Assembly (NCBI GenBank): GCA_026874595.1
Contig: CM049309.1
Span: 50,626,079-50,690,078 of the forward strand
DNA: 64,000 bases
From: Sipunculus nudus
Lineage: Eukaryota; Annelida; Sipuncula; Golfingiida; Sipunculidae
Direction: 5' to 3'
A model generated the notes under the pieces. That model was not told the origin of the DNA. It searched no databases and saw nothing but the letters and a program-made list of their open reading frames with translations. Shown here in pieces: positions 1-13,011 of the stretch. Position 1 is the stretch's first letter. Each line of letters begins with the position of its first letter. Made by a program: the position numbers and the translations under genes.

Positions 1-522
1 TTGTACAGAGATCTTTAAGAGTTTTTTTAATAATTTACAAATGACAAAAATGTGACGTCAGCATTTTCAACTCATCTGTGAAAAATCAAGAAGGAACGAC
101 CAAATTTCATTTCTGTTTTACAGAACTATAGGTTTTCTTGCTCCATTTTGTGTATATTACTCAGGACTAGACTTATCTAACACGCCAAGATAATGCTTAG
201 AATGCTTGTTAATTCCTTTGTTTGGATCCATTTTCTGCTTTGTAACACAGTATACAGTATATGGAGTATTAAATATATTCTTTTTATGTTTGGACCTGGC
301 CATCTTGCTATATGTATTATCGGTTTTTATTTTCCTAAATCAGTAGCATCAGGTAGTCAGGAATAATGCCTATTTTCCTGTTTGTGTGCATTATCCTACT
401 TTGGCACCATCACGCATTTAGGAAAAAATGCCTATGTTTCCGTTTGTTATCATGATCTTTCTTTGGCAGCACCATGCATTTAGCAATAATGCTTATAATT
501 AAGTGTGTCTGCATTATCTTAC
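1..522. other. Intron start downstream of the coiled-coil exon
   Basis: AT-rich sequence with no reading frame resembling the cyclase catalytic domain on the minus strand. Positions 360-540 hold a 62-bp tandem repeat listed separately. Nothing else is recognised. Confidence 0.8.
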
Positions 523-540
523 TTTGGCAGCATCATGTAC
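360..540. repeat. 62-bp tandem repeat, three units, overlapping an exon end and splice donor
   Basis: Units begin near 360, 422 and 484. Each has an AATGC(C/T)TAT-like start, a TTTGGCA(G/C)CA(T/C)CA(T/C)G block and mostly GCATTTAG at the end. The TTTGGCA blocks begin at 400, 462 and 523, a spacing of 62 and 61. The block at 523 is the 3' end of the coiled-coil exon plus its donor. The unit at 400 keeps a GTAGGA donor-like sequence on the minus strand, while the unit at 462 has GAAAGA instead. Confidence 0.8.
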
Positions 541-672
541 AGCAGGTCCTCTGCCCTTTTCTTCTGTTCCAGGTAGTCTGCCGTCCTCTCCTCCACCAGC
601 GCTTCCAGGTTATTGGCGTACTGTTCCATACGAGACAACAGGTTGTCCAGGATGTTACCGCTGTCTCCGTCC
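523..672 (-). CDS. NPR1-like: Receptor guanylate cyclase exon: coiled-coil signalling helix before the cyclase domain
   Basis: This 150-bp exon enters and leaves in phase 2. It encodes the dimerisation linker: [18 protein letters not shown], then a charged VEERT...[10 protein letters not shown] helix ending MMLP plus two bases of a Lys codon. This segment is nearly invariant in membrane guanylate cyclases and passes the signal from the kinase homology domain to the catalytic dimer. The acceptor is ttgcag (AG at 673-674) and the donor GTAAGA begins at 522. No catalytic-domain exon follows in 1-522, so the cyclase domain lies left of the window. The exon end and donor belong to a 62-bp tandem repeat described separately. 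Confidence 0.95.
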
Positions 673-980
673 CTGCAATTATACACTCCATGTTAAGTAA
701 ACATCAAAACACGGTAATATGTATTCCATACAGTGTATGTGAACCTTCTCAGAGTGAGAGAAAACTCATCCTATCGTTAACATCTTGGACTGTTAGACTT
801 TCACATTACCCTCGAGTATAGAAGACTATCATTTAATGTACGTGAATTCTTTCGGTGGGCTTCCCATGTGTCTTTTACTTGTCCTCATTTCCCTTCTGCT
901 ACAATAAGACCAACCTTCTTTACAAAAATAACTAGGTCTATATATGTATATATTCATGAATGACTATATATTGTTACAGA

Positions 981-1110
981 AACACTTTGCTCAAAGGAAA
1001 ATTTTGGGCCGATCCTGGATTCGAACTCAGGTCCGTGGCGCACATGTCTGGCGTTCCGACTGCTTCGCTGGAAAAGCAAACTTCACTAACGAGGCAGTTC
1101 GGACCGCTTT
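981..1110 (-). repeat. tRNA-derived SINE-like repeat, copy 1
   Basis: Similar to 1291-1415. On the minus strand, positions 1028-1014 read GAGTTCGAATCCAGG, close to the RNA polymerase III B box GGTTCGANNCC. The shared blocks are GCTCA(A/G)(A/G)GGAAAATTTTGGGCC, GTGGCGCACATG and GGCGTTCC. The distance from the probable 5' part to the B box is longer than in a tRNA, so this is a repeat and not a tRNA gene. Confidence 0.6.
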
Positions 1111-1290
1111 TATGTGTATCCCGTAACACACCCCCTCTTAAGAGCGTTCTGCTATCAGAACAAGACGAACTATCCCAGGAGTCACACTTTTGGTGAACTT
1201 AGTGGCGGTAATTGGCCAATTACTTCAAACCACCATTCCCCGGGTCACAAAGTTTGCCGTCAACCCGGGCGAGCCCCCATTTGTTTCGGA

Positions 1291-1415
1291 AATATTTTGC
1301 TCAGGGGAAAATTTTGGGCCAATGCCAGATTCGAACTCGTGTCAGTGGCGCACATGCCCGGCGTTCCAACCGCTTCACTAGAAAAACAAGCTTCACTAGC
1401 GAGACAGATTTTATG
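1291..1415 (-). repeat. tRNA-derived SINE-like repeat, copy 2
   Basis: Second, diverged copy of the repeat at 981-1110, in the same orientation and about 180 bp away. A B-box-like GAGTTCGAATC is present on the minus strand near 1330-1340. A (CA)n(TA)n microsatellite follows at 1423-1456. Confidence 0.6.
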
Positions 1416-1424
1416 TGAACCACT

Positions 1425-1457
<33 letters not shown>

Positions 1458-3259
1458 CACTGTCCACTTAGTCTATATTAAAACAATATTAAATTCCCAA
1501 GCATAAAATAGGCCATTAGAATAACTAATTTATCCAACGTTGTATTTGTATTATCTTATCAAAATCATGTAACTATAACAATTAAAGTGATGAAAACATT
1601 CATTTCGTATTGTATGTTATGTGTGATCAGTGTAGCTGTCAGACTGACAATCGATTTGGCTTGTCCTCGGCATTGCCTGTGTGTCCCCTTGGTAACAAGA
1701 ATGGTGAATATAGCTGATTTAAGCTAGATTATAATGATTTCTGGAAAAAAAACCACTTCCTGCCGTAATTACTGGGAGGAAATGTTAAAGAATCAAATAC
1801 ATGTGATTATTGTAAGTAATAAAAAAGAGTAACCTCTAACCTCATATTTTAATATTCATGACACGTTGGGCGACATGCGGGGTAATGTAAAATCTGATCT
1901 AATGATGAATAGATCAGGTTATCCCATGACTGTACACGCGAGGTCGGTTTTAAGGTAATCTCATTTCTTATATAGAGTCACGCTTCAGTTTTTTATGTGA
2001 CACAGTGTTAAAACCAACAGACTAAATAAGAAATTAGATATAGTTGAATTTGCAAGCAAATTCTAGCCTCACAATCCAACAGCTAAAAAGTAGCGGCTTC
2101 CGGTTCTAGGAAGATAGGAAAACGACATGACAGACCATGCTAAACATAAATATGCAAATGGGTGCATCAGTAAGCATTAGAATCATGTCCTCCATGAAAA
2201 AGTGTTACATCTTCAAACAAGTAATGGACAGACTTGAGAATTTGAAAAAAATGACAAATTTACACATGGCTGATATACAGAATTATGCAAATGACCTACT
2301 TAATATGCACAGATTGACCCCAAAAGTTAATAACCTTCTCAGAGGGGTACTCTTTAGGTGTCGACAAAGTTTTGTACAAATCACATTAACAGTTAAGACC
2401 CTCGAGCTTTGCATTTCGATTAATTTAGAAATATATTCTGTATCTGCATTCTGTATGTGCTGAAATAAACCGTTCTTTATCAGACATTGAAAACAAAATT
2501 AAAACTCGTAAATTGAAACATGTTCGATAACGTTCAAGTTGTCCCAAAGCGGTAGGTTGTTCAATATAAAGGAAACTGAAACAAAGTCAGATCGTTTCAA
2601 TGGGCAAAGCAAAATGATGAATGTCAATATTACGTCACAGATTATCTCGCATGTCTTAATCAGAGGTTTTATTGTTTATTTTTCCTACCCCTGGGCACAG
2701 ATGAATCTTAAACCGAGAAGGCTTAATAGGCCGTGGTTACACAGTTATGTTTATAATTCGCATGCTTTTAACAAAATTACGTTAACCCATATGCTAACCC
2801 TGTAATCCCGTTAGTGCTTTTTTAGTGCATATTGCCTAGGCTGAAAGGAAGGTGGCTTGTAATATATTACTTGGTTTTATATCGACCTTCTCTGTACGGA
2901 GTAGCTTATATGTTTGACGTTCACCTGCATCAACAATATTGAAAACAAATCTGACATTTTATCCTGAACTTGAAACGTATACTAGTGAAGCTGGATATGG
3001 AATAACAGGGAATCAGTTTACCAAATCGTCTGTAATTGATTGTACATAAATATTAAAGCGTTTGAATACATATGTGGTTAATATACTGTGTATGGGGAAA
3101 TCTAACATCATACTTGCTGGCGCTTAAGCGGATGCTATCTATGTTGGGATCAAATAAACACGTTTTATATGGACTGTCTGCATGGGAGAGCTGATTGTTT
3201 TACGAGGTCTGAAATCAGAATCTATTGTTAATACCACAAATGGAAAAATAATAACTCAC

Positions 3260-3437
3260 TTATTGATTTTTCTGATGATGGATTTAAGAGCGTGGAAATC
3301 TGGTCTCTCCATTGGATCTTCTGACCAACACTTCTTTATCATGTTCGCGAGTTCTTCAGAGCATTCGTCGTCGTCCAGTTGGTCAAGGGTAGGACGGAAG
3401 TACGGCCGCTGTCCGTTTTTCACTTTGCGGTAAATCT
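3260..3437 (-). CDS. NPR1-like: Receptor guanylate cyclase exon: C-lobe end of the kinase homology domain
   Basis: This 178-bp exon has phase 1 at its start and phase 2 at its end. It encodes about 58 residues: IYRKVKNGQRPYFRP, an acidic LDDDECSEEL loop, then the kinase subdomain XI signature CWSEDPMERPDF and a helix ending IIRKINK. The acceptor is gttgcag (AG at 3438-3439) and the donor GTGAGT begins at 3259. With the preceding exon, the split Glu codon restores the family's SP-x-E-I motif. An apparent ATG just upstream (MFARVA) lies in the intron and is not a start codon. Confidence 0.95.
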
Positions 3438-4104
3438 CTGCAACACGAGCAAACATGACTTCACCTTAAGCGTCCACAATACTACTACGCTAGTATTTAT
3501 GTCTCTTCTAAGAGTGTGTCACTATCTCGTTCCCGGTGGCGACCAATCTCCCCAGATGTTACACGCAGAATAGATGAATATTCAACATAACTCGTCTGTT
3601 ACCTACAGTAATTAAGCAGCACTGGTACCACGCACGCTCCAAGCAATCAGATAGACCGCATGGATGTAGGTAGCACAGCCTTGTAATGATCACTCGTCCA
3701 GCCAATCAATATACTGGAGTGACCCGGGCCTGACTCGCACGACAAGTCGACTTGCAGCAGTAACATGAGGTAAATGGTACAAGAACATCTGTAAACTGCT
3801 TAACAAGCTACCTGAGTTTATGAAAGACAATGACCACTCTCCATCAACGGGCCAACCATCTAACATGCCCAAGTGGCAGCGAGGTAAACGGGCCTATACT
3901 CAGTGCGCGGTTCGTCAATAATTTCAATATCATGGTTTCTCAACTTCATTATTAAATGATACTCCGGCCGGTTTTATATCGCTATGATTATTCCGCCAGC
4001 CCTGGCTCTCAACGCAGAAGGCTGATACTTCCATATACCCACCACTAACTGCCTTTTCTAACCTTTCAGGGTCCTGCAAGTGAAATATATGACCTTTACA
4101 CTTA

Positions 4105-4285
4105 AACGCGGCCCATACCGACATATGTATTAAATAAAGATAATTTTTTCAAACCTTTATAAAAATAAGTAAAAAAAGCGCCGTTCTCACTGTGCACAGG
4201 CTGTACGTTTGTTTATAGCAAGGTATTTATAAGGTAGATGGCCAGCAAAAATGGCTTAGGGCCGTAATACAAACAGGTTCTACTA
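4105..4285. repeat. Dispersed repeat family E, copy 1
   Basis: Resembles 22165-22315. Both contain AATAAAGATA, CCTTTTATAAA-like sequence, CTGTGCACAG(G/A)CTG, a GTTT(G)TTAATA/TATA block and a GCCA(G/A)CAAAAATGGC-like block. No coding capacity or terminal repeats are visible. Confidence 0.5.
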
Positions 4286-5846
4286 GAATGATTTGTTTTG
4301 GCAGCGCAGAAACAGATATATGTCTCTCCCCCTATGGGCGATCCCGAAACATTAGGGGTAAAATATGCACTATCTCAAAACAATGATTCTAGATTTCCTT
4401 TTCAAAAACTATATCGAGATTGTAACGAGATAATTGGTGTGTCAAATTTGAAGAAATCTTCAGTACTTCAAAATTTTTCGGGGTCACAATAATTCTAGAA
4501 TGCGCAGATTTGACCTAGTATATTAAGGTATAGGTCTCCAGTACCCATACCATTCCGAGAACCCAAAGAAAACTTGTGTGTGTCAAATCTGAGGGGAAAA
4601 TACGCAATACTTCATAAGATCGCCAGTTTTCGAAGTCGCCCAAGAACTTCGTTTAAACAAGTCGTGTACCAAATATAAGTAAAAATGTGAAATATTTAAA
4701 AAGTTAAAGGGTTCACAAAAAATTTACATTTTGGCAGATTTTACCTTGAAGATAAGACCAACCGGACGTTTGCAAATGTCAGAAGATAGTGGTGCTTGCT
4801 TAACCTGCTCTCAGCAACAACAGCTGAGTACATAGTGCGCATTCAAGCACATCTGGTCACATGGTTTGGTTTTTCTGTTTGTCAATATTGGCACGTGTAC
4901 CGTGCTTATAAACAGCTTGTTGGTATACAGGCTCATACATAAGTCACATTTCATCAATATGTACCTAGCGTAAGCCGGAAATGACGTAACTTGTACAAAT
5001 AAGGCCAGTGAATAGTTGGCTTTAATCATAAACTCGCTTCGCACGAAATGGAACGGTGGTTTTAATTTGAAAAATTTTTCTGTCTTACAGGGAATCTGAA
5101 AATGTTTTAATGTTAAAAATAAACCAACTGCCACATTCCTTATCCGTATGAAGTGCTTTGCAGGCAAAATAAAAAAGCGAGCAGCACGGAATGTTTCTTT
5201 TTCTGTTTATGGTCTATCGCAGTTTAAAGACAAATATACATATAGGCCAATATGTTTGCACCCTGAAAATAAAACAAAGATAAATGTTTAAAAAATCAAA
5301 ATGATCACCAACTTAATATTTGAGTATACGTAGGATTTGAAACAACAATAACAACTTTTTACACAAAATATTTTGGTAAATGTTATAATAAAAATTTCCA
5401 AAGCAATAATGAAACATCCCCAGGCAGACACAAAATTTAATATGCTGGGCTAATACCATCGTTTGTAATACGGGTTTGGCAGCTCTTACAGCGCGGAGGA
5501 AATATTGACTGCGAAGACAAAAATAGCTGCAGGAGGTAAATATATCAGCATGGGAGCTGGACGTGGGGTCGATTGAGGTCGGGGGTCTGCTTGCCATTCC
5601 TATTTTAAAGGAGTGGAACAAGCAATGGAGAAATCATACAAAATTCTAATAATCTCTTCACATCCTTCATTTAAGCACCCCTCCTCCCTATGAAAGGGAC
5701 GCTTATAGGAGTATATATATATTTAGGTAAAGAGTTAGCCTTTCAGATAGACTTACTTGTTTATTAAAACCCAAAGTCGATCTAAAAGTCATCACTCTTA
5801 CTCTTTACCCACACTTCGACATCTTCGAGTAACACGGCTATACCAT

Positions 5847-5860
<14 letters not shown>

Positions 5861-5910
<50 letters not shown>
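5861..5910. repeat. (TA)n microsatellite
   Basis: Perfect alternating TA over about 50 bp, preceded by a short ATT array. The tyrosine/isoleucine-rich frame through it is a by-product. Confidence 0.95.
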
Positions 5911-5912
<2 letters not shown>

Positions 5913-6412
5913 GAGTCTATTTTTTGTAAGTGGACTTTCTTAGGTTCCTCAGAGAACATACAAAACCATTGATTTTTTTTCTATCTACTGCCCGTGTTTG
6001 TGATAGATATGGCTGACTTCCAAAAACTCATCTTTTGGCACAATATTAGTCATAGATGAAAGGGCTGCAATCTAATATTTATTTTTTTACCTTGACCTGT
6101 TTCAGAAGGTCCGTAGCCGATTCCGATTTATCCAAATCTAAAGGAGTCTCCCCATTTTTAATATATAAACTAACACCAAGCGGAAAGCAAGAAAATAAAA
6201 TAGTATGGAATATGGCTGCATTCCAAAAAACTTACCTTTTGGCACAATATTAGTCATAGATGATAGAGTTGCAATCTTATATTTATTTTTAACCTTGACA
6301 CGATTCAGAAGGTCTGTAGCCGATTCCAATTTAAACAAATTTTAAAGCATTCTCTCCATGGTTGATAAATAAACTAGCACTAAGCGGAAAGCACGAAAAA
6401 AACATAGTACGG
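5911..6412. repeat. Dispersed repeat family C with a 204-bp tandem duplication
   Basis: The first part (GTGGACTTTCTTAGGTTCC...) matches 8690-9000 and 16230-16565. The segment at about 6009-6208 is repeated at 6212-6412: each half has ATGGCTG, TTTTGGCACAATATTAGTCAT, CAGAAGGTC(C/T)GTAGCCGATTCC and AAGCGGAAAGCA. The period is about 204 bp. Confidence 0.8.
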
Positions 6413-8689
6413 AGCAAAGGATATTTGCGGGAGAATTTATGAGAATTTGCGGGAGCCCTTTTAATCATGTATATCCCACAGAATTCACGACACCAATGTA
6501 ACTGAACAGGTCTTCATGTTAAAAAAGGATAATGTTAATCAGGATTAAGGATCTTGGGGTGATCATTAATAAAAATATATTCCTTTGTTCGATTCATTGT
6601 ATAAATATTCAATGTTTTGCGTCTTTGGCAGAAGTCAGAGAATCCATGTGCATTATGATGTCAGTTACCTTCGGAATCTAATATACCCATCCTGCATTAA
6701 AGACACGTCCCTTAAATCGCGAAGATTGTTTGTACAAACGGACAAACAAAGCTTCCGCATGCATCTCTCTCTCTCTCTATATATATATGAATTCTGATCC
6801 TTCCTAAGTCAGATCAATTCATCCACATCTAAAAACCAGTCTCTTCACAAAATGTCAACTGAACCGTGTTTTGATATATCTATGTTGGACATTTTAACCT
6901 TATCGCGATACCCATAGAAATATAAAATTTAATACAAAAAGAAATCAACAGACGGACGGAAAAACAAAATGACAGCTGGAATCAAACAGCCGACGCCCAA
7001 CTTGATGACGGGAACAATAATGAGAAGAGCGTAAATCTACAGTTATGTAGACTGGTGTTATTTTTTCTCGACATGACAGGTTTCTCAATTATTAGTAAGG
7101 AAGACAGATAAAAACGCCTTTATATATAGATATATATTATGCCGATGAAACCGTATATAACACGAAAGTAAGCATAAAATGATACCGAAAAATTAATCAG
7201 ACCTGAACAGAGGAGGCCATGACAGCAACAGTGGAAGATCGTCTGCTGAAACAAAGTCAGACTTCCTGCGATCTTTTCGAGGATGTTAATTGCTGAAACT
7301 CTCGATCAGAGCTTCATTTTTTGGTAACTGACAACCAGGAGGTTCATAAAAAATTTCGCATCTCATACGTTATACGGACCATAATTATGAAAAGAAAGTC
7401 AAAGGGTTTACTGGCTATTATTTAAATTGGATTACCCAGCAACTACGGCAGAAGATCCCACTAATATTCCGCGAGAAAAAGCATAGCTTCTTGATGAAAC
7501 ATTGCCTACATTATTTATGAGTTCCTTACCCAAATCAAATAACCAGAGACTAATCTAAAATGTAGCCACTGAGATTAAATATCAATAAATTTTGCGGATC
7601 CTTCAAGACGCCGACACTGGAGACTTTGGTGTTTCATTAATTATATAAACAGGACGTCTATATTTATAAGCTTATCCCGTGGAACAATTATCATGGATGT
7701 AATGTCACTTTTGGGATAATTCAATATATATTTTTTTCAGTATGCATTAGTGAACAATGGCGGTTTGTATCATTTTTACAACAATATCTTAACAAAAGGG
7801 AAGAACAACATACTGCTTTATTATAACCGGAATTATTATTTTGTTAGATGGATAGGCAGCCAGATAGATAAATAGATTATGTTTATTTCGACTACAGCTT
7901 TGCATTTTTAACATATTCGATTAGTGTGTCATCAATATTAACACTAGGACATGTTAATTTACACTTTTGGGGTTTAATTACCAAATAAAACGTTTCTGCA
8001 GGATCAAGCGAGATATAAAGTTAATAGAAGTTGCAATATTATTATTATTATTAAAAGCACAATTATTATTATTATTATTAATATTATTAATCACGTGTTT
8101 TCTGTATTTTTCATTTTCTTAATGGAAGTTTAAATAATTCTGCATAGACAGTCTAGATCTCGTGTACAAGTCAACATCAATTTCACCTCAACCCGCCCAG
8201 GTAAAATAACCCAACAGCTGGCTAGGTGTAGGCGTGACCGAGTGCCATATCAGATATAATCCCAGCAAGCAACTCCGACAGCCTTATCAGAGAGGTGTTT
8301 AGCTCCGACGAGGCGAAGCCATGCCAATCCTCGACCGGCCTGGCCGAATAATTGATAGCAAAGCTAAGGTGTGTTGATGCTGCGTGACTCGTCAAGTATG
8401 TAAAATTGCCAGTAAGATTCTAGCTCTGATTTCTGTCTCCAATGTGGCAATTTATAAATTACTCTCGGCATCAATAAAATGAAGACTCGCATGCCATGCC
8501 ACAGGTAGCGCAAAAAAAAATCTCTTTCATCCAATGTCTCGTCTAATTCTATAACTGTCCTTTTTCTGGGTGATATCTGATTATTAATTAGTCCGAAAAT
8601 TATCATAGTCCATACAAGTGTATATATGTTTACTAAAATTAAACCCTCCGTGAAAAGGGCAGGATAACTGAGGTTGTGGAGTTCATTTT

Positions 8690-9000
8690 TATATCAATAT
8701 TTGGGTCAATTTTGTGTGGTTGCACTTTCTTAGGTTTCCCCAAATATAACCCAATCAAAAAAAATTTTTGTTGTCTGTCCGCGTTTTGCGCTAGATCTCC
8801 CATATGGTTGATTAAAAATAACTAACATCTGGACAAAAACATAGTCATAGGTGTGAGATGACATTTCTATTGACATTTACCTAATTTCCAAGGTCGGGCA
8901 CCCCACAGCAGATTCCCTATTATCGCTCAATTGCAGGCGTCTGGCTCTGTACGTGCGTGCGTGTGTGTATTGGGGGGGGGGGGCTTCCAGTGATGGCTCT
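8690..9000. repeat. Dispersed repeat family C, second copy
   Basis: Shares with 16230-16565 the order TATATCAATATTTG, a CACTTTCTTAG block, GCACTAGAT/GCGCTAGAT, CATAGGTG(T/A)GAGAT, CCTAATTTCCAA(G/A)G, a GATTCC(C/T)TATTAT block and a G-run followed by GGGGCTTC(C/T)AG. Diverged, with no coding capacity. Confidence 0.7.
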
Positions 9001-10323
9001 GCTTTTGTTAACATTTAGTTTACCATGTATTATATGACGTCCAATATTTCGTCGTTTTTGTGTGATGTATTTACTCTTCCGCTCAGAGTATACCTACCTA
9101 ATCTACGTTGAGCAAGCATTGGTTAAGAGCGGGACAAGTTTTTACACGAGTTACATATAATTACAATTATCATATTAATCAAAGGCGATGGCCTTATTGA
9201 TCAAACATAATGGATTGACCAGTAACAACAGGTCGAATCACATAAATATATTTCAAATGGATAATTTCTCTCGAATCTGTTTTGCACGTGGTCACTGGAT
9301 TCCTTACATCAGACGACAGTAGTTTTATTTTACTTTTTTTGCCGCTCAAACTTCACTCGTCGTCTAAAAAATTTAAGAATGGTCGGCATTATGGAAACCA
9401 TATTAATTACTCCAAATGGTATACAAAATGTTTCTGAAGGTTTGAGTGGCCCGTCTAGACTGATGAAATCTAATAGAAAAATCCAATGGGGCTCATAAAA
9501 ACAACCCTTAAATACAATCCGTTACAATAACACTGCAGTGCAAACAGACAAAGGGTTCACAGACAATAAATTAAATTCCTGAGAGAATCAATTGAATCAA
9601 ACTTGAACGTCGGGACAGCGCAGGGAGAGCTGGAGAAGTTATCATTAAAATCGGAATGTTTAAATTAACCCCATATATCACTGAAGTCCATACTTTTTCG
9701 CAGTGGGAATCATAAACACCATAAAGCAATCATTTTTACCTCAAACGAACGATGACTTATTGGACCATCATTTCCCGGGGATTCTTGTTTTGTTTAATAT
9801 TGTTGTTCATCCAGTGTTAATGATTCTCTAACAATGGGGTGTTTCAAAAAGAAATATCGGCTGGAGCATGGCGTGATTTTAGACTATGTCTTACACCCGC
9901 ACCCACAATATATATATATAAATATATATACAGAGAGAATATCAAATACAAGGATAACATATATATGACAATAATCTAAAAATGATAAATATATCATAAT
10001 TATTATATAAATTAATCAACATGATTGCACTAAACAATTAAATTTAAGATTTTATATAAACAAAATTAGAAAAAAACATGCAGTGCCTGTCTGTGATGGT
10101 TCTACATGCCCCAAGAAAAATTTTGTTCGTTCTTCTTTCTTAATATTACAAAAAGCTTTATTCATTTACCTATGAACAATGTTTTTTTAAACCATCTCGA
10201 TTTCAAATATCGGAATTTGATTACGATATTTGAGATCACTGTACTGTTTGCATATCACGGCAACGATAAATATGAATAATAAGTAAAAACCAACATTCGA
10301 CAGAGAAGCAATAAAGGACTTAC

Positions 10324-10479
10324 CTTGTGGGCTCAGGTCCATATTTTCTACCCAGAATGGTCCGTTCCTGTAAACGATCTCTTGGCAGATAATAGCAAAG
10401 CTGTAAACATCTCCTTTGGATGTGCCCTCCACTGGCGGATTGTGCATGCGCAGTAGCTCCGGCGCCGTCCACAGCTTGC
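10324..10479 (-). CDS. NPR1-like: Receptor guanylate cyclase exon: kinase homology domain, APE segment
   Basis: This 156-bp exon runs from acceptor ctgcttcag (AG at 10480-10481) to donor AG|GTAAGT at 10323. It encodes [10 protein letters not shown] (the kinase APE motif), a loop [12 protein letters not shown], then [15 protein letters not shown] and [14 protein letters not shown]. These match subdomains VIII-IX of GC-A/GC-B, where GDVYSF stabilises the catalytic loop. Entry is in phase 1, completing a Ser codon, so the activation segment reads YYKSKLWTAPE. Exit is in phase 1. Confidence 0.95.
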
Positions 10480-13011
10480 CTGAAGCAGACGACAAGAGAC
10501 CTGTGAGCAGACGACAGTTGAGTGCCTGTGATCGATTTCGTGCGTGGATTTGGGAACAGTTTCCCGCCCCTTGCTAAGGTTAATCAAATCACCCGCTCGT
10601 AAAACACTGCAAACCGCTGGCCCCGCGATCTATTCTAGTGCTGGCCGTTGGTGTATGGAAAAGCTGTCATCCCGTGCTACCATCAAACGCCATACTCTCT
10701 CTAGACTTGGATGATTTATTGCATAACGCCATTATCTATAACGGTCTGTGCACTCTGGGAAAAGCTAGGATTGTTCCATAACAAACCCGGGCTTGGGCAT
10801 TGAGGGGTAGCATCTAAGGGCTGTATAAACGTTTTATGTATTCAAGCTGTCAGTTAGAAGTAAATTGCTGTTCTAATTCTAGATCACAGTGGTATTTATC
10901 ACTTCGTTTTTGACAAACACTGCTATCTTCGCGTTGTAATTGTCGCGGACTGTTATCAATGTTGCCCTGGGCAAATGTCATGCATTAATAAAAAATATAA
11001 ATTACAGTAATCTCTCGTGTATAGGTCTCAAACATTACTATGGTAGAAGAGCGCGACTATCAAACGTGTAGCGTAGTCAATTACACAGAGATAAGCTTCG
11101 CAGGCGGTCCTACGCAGCTTAATAAAACGCCAATAGACTTGTTATGAGACATGTTAACAGCCGCAGCAACCCATGAAAGAACAAGAAGGACTTTACTTTC
11201 TATAAATAGACTCTAGTGTCTATTCTTTTTGGTAGCTATTGAACAACAATGTTCCGTTTAATAATGCGGTCTTTAAAAGTGAAGTTTACAAAACAAGTAT
11301 GCGGAGAATGTTGAATTATGTACAGTTTGTAACAGAAACAATTCTCTATAATGAGCAGGTAAAGTTTTATGAGATCATATTGTCACGATTGAATGGGTAT
11401 GTGGCTCCACAAGCCAGCCTAGGAGGTCACCTTGGAGGATATTCTTCAAGAGACGGGCATATGGCGTTTGTCCTAAGCTTATCTGATACACCAGTTATAA
11501 GGCCAGGTCTACTGGGAATGATTTTGTATCTACCATTTGCTGCACAGACAGCATTACAAGAACCGCTGCCATGAAGAATACAGCGATTCATGGACCAGGT
11601 AAGGCTTAGCACAGTCTTTCCCGGTTGTGCCGGCTATAACCAAGCAAAATCTGGTCTCCGCTGCATTTAATATTTAGAGTCACTGTGGAAAGGCATAGCG
11701 ATCATTTAACCGATGGCAACTGTTCGCTGTGTTTACAACATAACAGCGATTTTGTATTTTGGTCATTCATTCTACGGTTCTTCGGGCTTGCTGAAAAAGT
11801 ACACATATATATCTCCCTCTGCGAATCCGGCCTCGGGTTTTAGCGCCAAAAAATACATTATTAATAGCCAGAAATGTTTTAGCTTATATAACCTAGCGTG
11901 TAATGAATTAAAAGTAGGTCCTTTTGTATATGTTATTACACGACGACTAAGCGGGTTAGGAAATAACATCATATATTTTCTCAGATTTACAATACAACAT
12001 ATATTTTTAATATCGTACGCATGGATAGCATATTATATTTTAACGAAGACTTTATGGAATTATAACAGTTACAGTAAATATGCACATTAAAATTATCATC
12101 TTTTTAGCAATGACATAGCTCTTTGCTTAAATAACACACCATGAAAATATCTATGTTCTGTTTATCAGACTACGAGAAAACAGAATATTTTCAAAAATAT
12201 ATTACATGTTTCAATCAATTTACAATAATCTTTCTATTAACGAAACTGGATCCGGCGGAGAAAAGGGACTGAACGTATGTAAGTAAGACTAGAGCAAATA
12301 CAGGCTAACCACACTCCCGGTCTATTTTTTCTCGATTGTTGCTTTTCTTTTGGTGAGAATTCTGAAAACATGTTGTGATTATTTTCACAAATGATTAATG
12401 AACTGATCAGACTGATTTTCTTCAAACATTAACATAGGTCAAACAAGGACTGGAGTAAGGAAGTGGTTCCGTATATACATTTTCATTCTCTTGACTGCCA
12501 TTTGGAAATCACAGCATGGTCATTCAAACAGCTTGAGAAAACCAAACAAGAATATTTGTTTTGTGGGACAAATACTTAAGTGAATACTTAAGTCTGTTCC
12601 AAAATGGATTGCCAAATGAAACCTGACAAATGTTCTTTCAAACTTAAATAGTACAGCAGAAACGAACCTGGCATTAAAGTCAATGAAGCGTTAAAGGCCT
12701 ATTACGAAATGCAAACTTCTTGACAAGAACCAATATTTATATTTTTTACCATCTTCAATGGTATATTATAGTCTCTTTTCCAATAAGAACCTATATAAAA
12801 TCCCAACAGCCAAATAGCAGCTATAAAAAGCAACCTTTTGTGCACGTGATCAAAGATTTGGCCATTATTTAAACAGACTTTCCTGAGATTTGATAATTTT
12901 TACTATATTTCTATAATATTTTGCGGTACTGGATATGTTTTGGTTTTATTCCAATCAATTCGGTGTATGCTTAGTATGGAGCCCGGGAGATTACATCATG
13001 AAATATATTTA

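Larger units (their letters stand above)
673..3259. other. Intron between coiled-coil and kinase-homology exons
   Basis: Contains the SINE-like pair at 981-1415 and a (CA)n(TA)n tract at 1423-1456. From about 1460 to 3180 I see only AT-rich sequence with no supportable gene. Confidence 0.8.
3438..10323. other. Intron within the kinase homology domain, 6.9 kb
   Basis: Contains a dispersed repeat (about 4105-4285), a (TA)n tract (5861-5910), a dispersed repeat with a 204-bp tandem duplication (5911-6412) and a further family copy (8690-9000). Small ATT/TTA arrays lie near 8041-8095. The remainder, including 6420-8040 and 9000-10320, shows no gene I can support. Confidence 0.8.

Noticed and set aside
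1-522. Possible cyclase catalytic-domain exon downstream of the coiled coil
   Set aside because: No frame on the minus strand resembles the SDIVGFT or related catalytic motifs; the domain must lie outside the window.
1014-1028. tRNA gene suggested by a GTTCGAATCC box on the minus strand
   Set aside because: There is no cloverleaf with a correctly spaced A box and acceptor stem; a second diverged copy nearby marks it as a SINE-like repeat.
3438-3456. ATG start giving MFARVAE upstream of the IYRKVKNGQ segment
   Set aside because: The sequence CGTGTTGCAG just before AGATTTACCGC is a splice acceptor, and the phase fits the 10324-10479 exon; the ATG lies in the intron.
11239-11574. 111-codon plus-strand frame
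   Set aside because: No recognisable motif, no codon-usage contrast with flanks and no splice context; a minus-strand frame overlaps it equally well.
11713-12090. 125-codon plus-strand frame rich in Tyr/Ile
   Set aside because: The composition is what AT-rich sequence gives by chance, and nothing is recognised.
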